From NCBI GenBank assembly GCA_035235625.1, contig CP141144.1, forward strand, positions 18,473,014 through 18,537,013: 64,000 bases of DNA. The letters run 5' to 3'. The stretch comes from Saururus chinensis. Lineage: Eukaryota; Streptophyta; Magnoliopsida; Piperales; Saururaceae. How positions within the stretch are numbered: the stretch's first letter is position 1; each line of letters starts with the position of its first letter. This document shows, piece after piece, positions 62,291-64,000 of the stretch. The position numbers and the translations under genes are program-made. Below the pieces are notes generated by a model, which saw only the letters and a program-made list of their open reading frames with translations, ran no database searches and was not told the origin of the DNA.

Positions 62291-62830
62291 TCCTCATCTG
62301 CCACATCGAAATCATAATAAACTAGTAAAAGGAAATAGAGAATAGAAATATTGAAATAGGGTAGGGGAGAGTCCTCATCAAAGGAAGCCATGGTGGTGAA
62401 AACCAAGGAAGGGTGAGACAAAAGAGCGAGAGAGAGAGGTACTGGCGATGTAAGGCTGCAGTAGAAGGTGGCAACGGAAGCTGGTGGTGGTAGTCAACTG
62501 CCAATGGCGTCGGGAGAGGCGGGAAAGGGAAGGATATAAGCAAGAGGCCCTAACCCGAGCCTCCATGTGAGTAGCGATAAATTTTTGAAATGTTTTGTTT
62601 CTGTGGGCGTTTTGCAAGGTTGTGTTCCTTAATTTTGTAATTTACACATTACCTATTCATACTTATACCATTTTTACATTATTTAATTGTTTTAAATATT
62701 ACGCATTACCTATGTTTTGTTTAATTTCTGTCCAATTACAGCGGTCAAATCTTGACCGGGTGAGTCACCCGACTCGACAATCAAAACAATTTCAGAATTT
62801 TTAGTTGGCTTTTTAGATTCAGATTTAACC
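62291..62830. other. Short GC-richer block, unassigned
   Basis: Overlapping minus-strand frames at 62322-62617 read Ser/Pro/Leu-rich products from a GA-rich plus strand, as in leader sequences. No domain. The 62740-62830 part (GGTGAGTCACCCGACTCGAC) includes an imperfect palindrome. Confidence 0.3.
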
Positions 62831-62899
62831 TTAACAGGGTATACATTTTGTTTCGTCTATTATCCTCAAAGAGGGAGATATTTGGTAAGAAGTGCTAAG

Positions 62900-63496
62900 A
62901 TGTGAGCAATTTCGATATTTGGGCTCTATCTTCAAAGAGGGAGATATCACTAGTGATGTGGTACATAAGATTATTGTAAAGGGGGAGGGGGGTTTTAAAA
63001 TGGAGGGTGACATCAAGAGTTTTGTGTGATAGGCGAGTCCCAAATAGGTTTAGAGAAAAGTTTTATAGGATAGTTATTAGGCTTGTAAATACTCTATGGA
63101 ACTAAATGTTGAGCACCAAAGAAAAGTCATATATAAATTGAATGTAGTTGAAGTGAAGAAGCTAAGGTGGATGTGTGGAATAACTAAGAAAGTTAGGATT
63201 AAAAATAAGTATATACATGAGAACTTACATAGACAACACCTTTAGGGGAGAAGCTTAGAGAAGTGTAAGTTATGTTGATATGGGCATATACGAAGAAGAC
63301 TAATTGGTAAGAAAGTTGGAAGGGTTTTAGGTAAATGATGTCAAAAAAGAGAAAGGGAGACATAAGAGAACTTAGGATGAAATTAATAAGGATATGACTA
63401 TGCTATCTCTTATAAAAGAGTTGACTCAAAACAGACTAGAATGGAGGCGTGAGATCTATGTTGCCAATTCCAAATTATTGAGAAAAGACACTACTT
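62900..63496 (+). pseudogene. LINE reverse transcriptase C-terminal relic
   Basis: Plus strand: FRYLGSIFKEGDITSDVVHK near 62911, then RVPNRFREKFYRIVIRL near 63033, LNVVEVKKLRWMCG then ITKKVRIKN near 63138-63210, and EINKDMTMLSLIKELTQNRL then EWRREIYVANS near 63380-63475. These follow in order the tail of plant non-LTR retrotransposon ORF2 (usual form YLGSIIQ..GEI..DVTHRI, ..VAEMRMLRWMCGKTR.., ..W..IHVADP). Frame shifts and stops show it is dead. Confidence 0.85.
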
Positions 63497-63830
63497 GACT
63501 GTGCAAATATTGTTTTCAGTTATAATGATTTTGATATTAATGATTTGGCATTTCAATTTTTTTTTTGTTCTTTCCTCTAGTTTTCTAATGAGAAATGGTT
63601 GGGATGAAATTAATAAGGATATGACTATGCTATCTCTTATAAAAGAGTTGACTCAAAACAGACTAGAATGGAGGCGTGAGATCTATGTTGCCAATTCCAA
63701 ATTATTGAGAAAAGACACTACTTGACTGTGCAAATATTGTTTTCAGTTATAGTGATTTTGATATTAATGATTTGGCATTTCAATTTTTTTTTTGTTCTTT
63801 CCTCTAGTTTTCTAATGAGAAATGGTTGGG
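63375..63830 (+). repeat. 227-bp tandem duplication, nearly identical copies
   Basis: 63377-63603 and 63604-63830 are the same sequence with one visible difference (TTATAATGA versus TTATAGTGA) and equal T-run lengths. Each copy contains the end of the LINE relic (EINKDM..ANSKLL), an AT-rich spacer, a T10 tract and TTCTTTCCTCTAG, a good splice acceptor, then TTTTCTAATGAGAAATGG. The second copy runs straight into the leader of the gene at 63866. Confidence 0.95.
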
Positions 63831-63865
63831 ACAAGGGTAGAAATTCAAGGTGAAACAATCAGAAC

Positions 63866-64000
63866 ATGCTCTCCCGGGTACCTGCCAGGAGACTCTGCCT
63901 TGCATCAGATACTGCCATTGCTGTGATTTCAACTGTTACTCCAAAGGTTACACCTGATTTCCAAGCACCTGCCCTTGAAAAGCTCAAGGCTGAAAGAGAT
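63866..64000 (+). CDS. 5' end of an unidentified gene (45 codons, cut by window)
   Basis: ATG at 63866 opens a frame that stays open to the window end: MLSRVPARRLCLASDTAIAV, then ISTVTPKVTPDFQAPALEKL, then KAERD. An in-frame TGA lies 15 bases upstream, so this is the first possible Met in the frame; a short upstream frame starts at ATG 63816. The beginning (Arg, Leu, Ser, Ala, no acids in the first 14 residues) resembles a mitochondrial targeting presequence, followed by a helical, charged region. A strong acceptor (CCTCTAG, 63801-63807) 58 bases upstream suggests this exon is spliced to untranslated exons further left. I do not recognise the family. Codon choice and loss of AT bias from about 63866 support real coding DNA. 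Confidence 0.55.
   Translation, partial: MLSRVPARRLCLASDTAIAVISTVTPKVTPDFQAPALEKLKAERD

Overview
This is a window of nuclear DNA from a flowering plant, AT-rich and loaded with transposable elements. Evidence: two intron-containing genes whose products belong to plant families (a RIN4/NOI-type protein and a P4H1-like prolyl 4-hydroxylase), GT-AG introns with plant-like T-rich tracts, and decayed Ty3/gypsy, Ty1/copia, Sirevirus, LINE and hAT sequences of plant type. The species cannot be named from the sequence. There are no bacterial operons, rRNA or CRISPR arrays. All gene models, splice sites and repeat boundaries were read by eye, without alignment. LAYOUT: 1-193 is the 3' end of an LTR. 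194-1710 is a Sirevirus tail (polypurine tract plus LTR). 3000-3290 carries an RNase H-like relic. 3890-8860 holds two LTR-type relics, plus then minus. 8.9-14.7 kb is a mostly unique island with the four-exon NOI gene (minus, 11439-12511). 14.76-18.42 kb is a decayed hAT transposon (minus strand; BED finger, core and dimerisation segments readable) with a ~0.97 kb foldback element inside it. 18.43-19.05 kb is a copia RNase H tail with polypurine tract and LTR. 20.0-20.74 kb is an older copy of a GATACG-rich repeat seen again at 51.5-52.3 kb. 21.36-26.0 kb is a complete 11-exon prolyl 4-hydroxylase gene (minus), including one GC-AG intron. 26.4-35 kb is repeats: Sirevirus LTR relics in both orientations and a gypsy LTR split by a solo LTR. 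36-50.6 kb is a nested gypsy complex. 50.64-52.99 kb is a Sirevirus LTR split by a TIR transposon that holds a (TA)n tract. 53-55.1 kb carries tandem duplications. 55.2-59 kb has two related CT/GC-rich leader-like blocks and possible non-coding exons (plus). 62.9-63.8 kb is a LINE tail that was tandemly duplicated together with a splice acceptor, directly in front of a plus-strand gene whose coding start (63866) runs off the window. HOW IT FITS: the two complete genes are independent transcription units: a membrane-anchored, defence-associated adaptor family, and a secretory-pathway enzyme that modifies cell-wall proteins. The most informative structure is the minus-strand gypsy element at 36-50.6 kb. 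It retains a PBS-like site, gag and protease but appears to pass from the protease tail straight into the post-pol region. It is interrupted by three foreign LTRs, one of which is a solo LTR with a perfect AAGAA target duplication that splits the protease.
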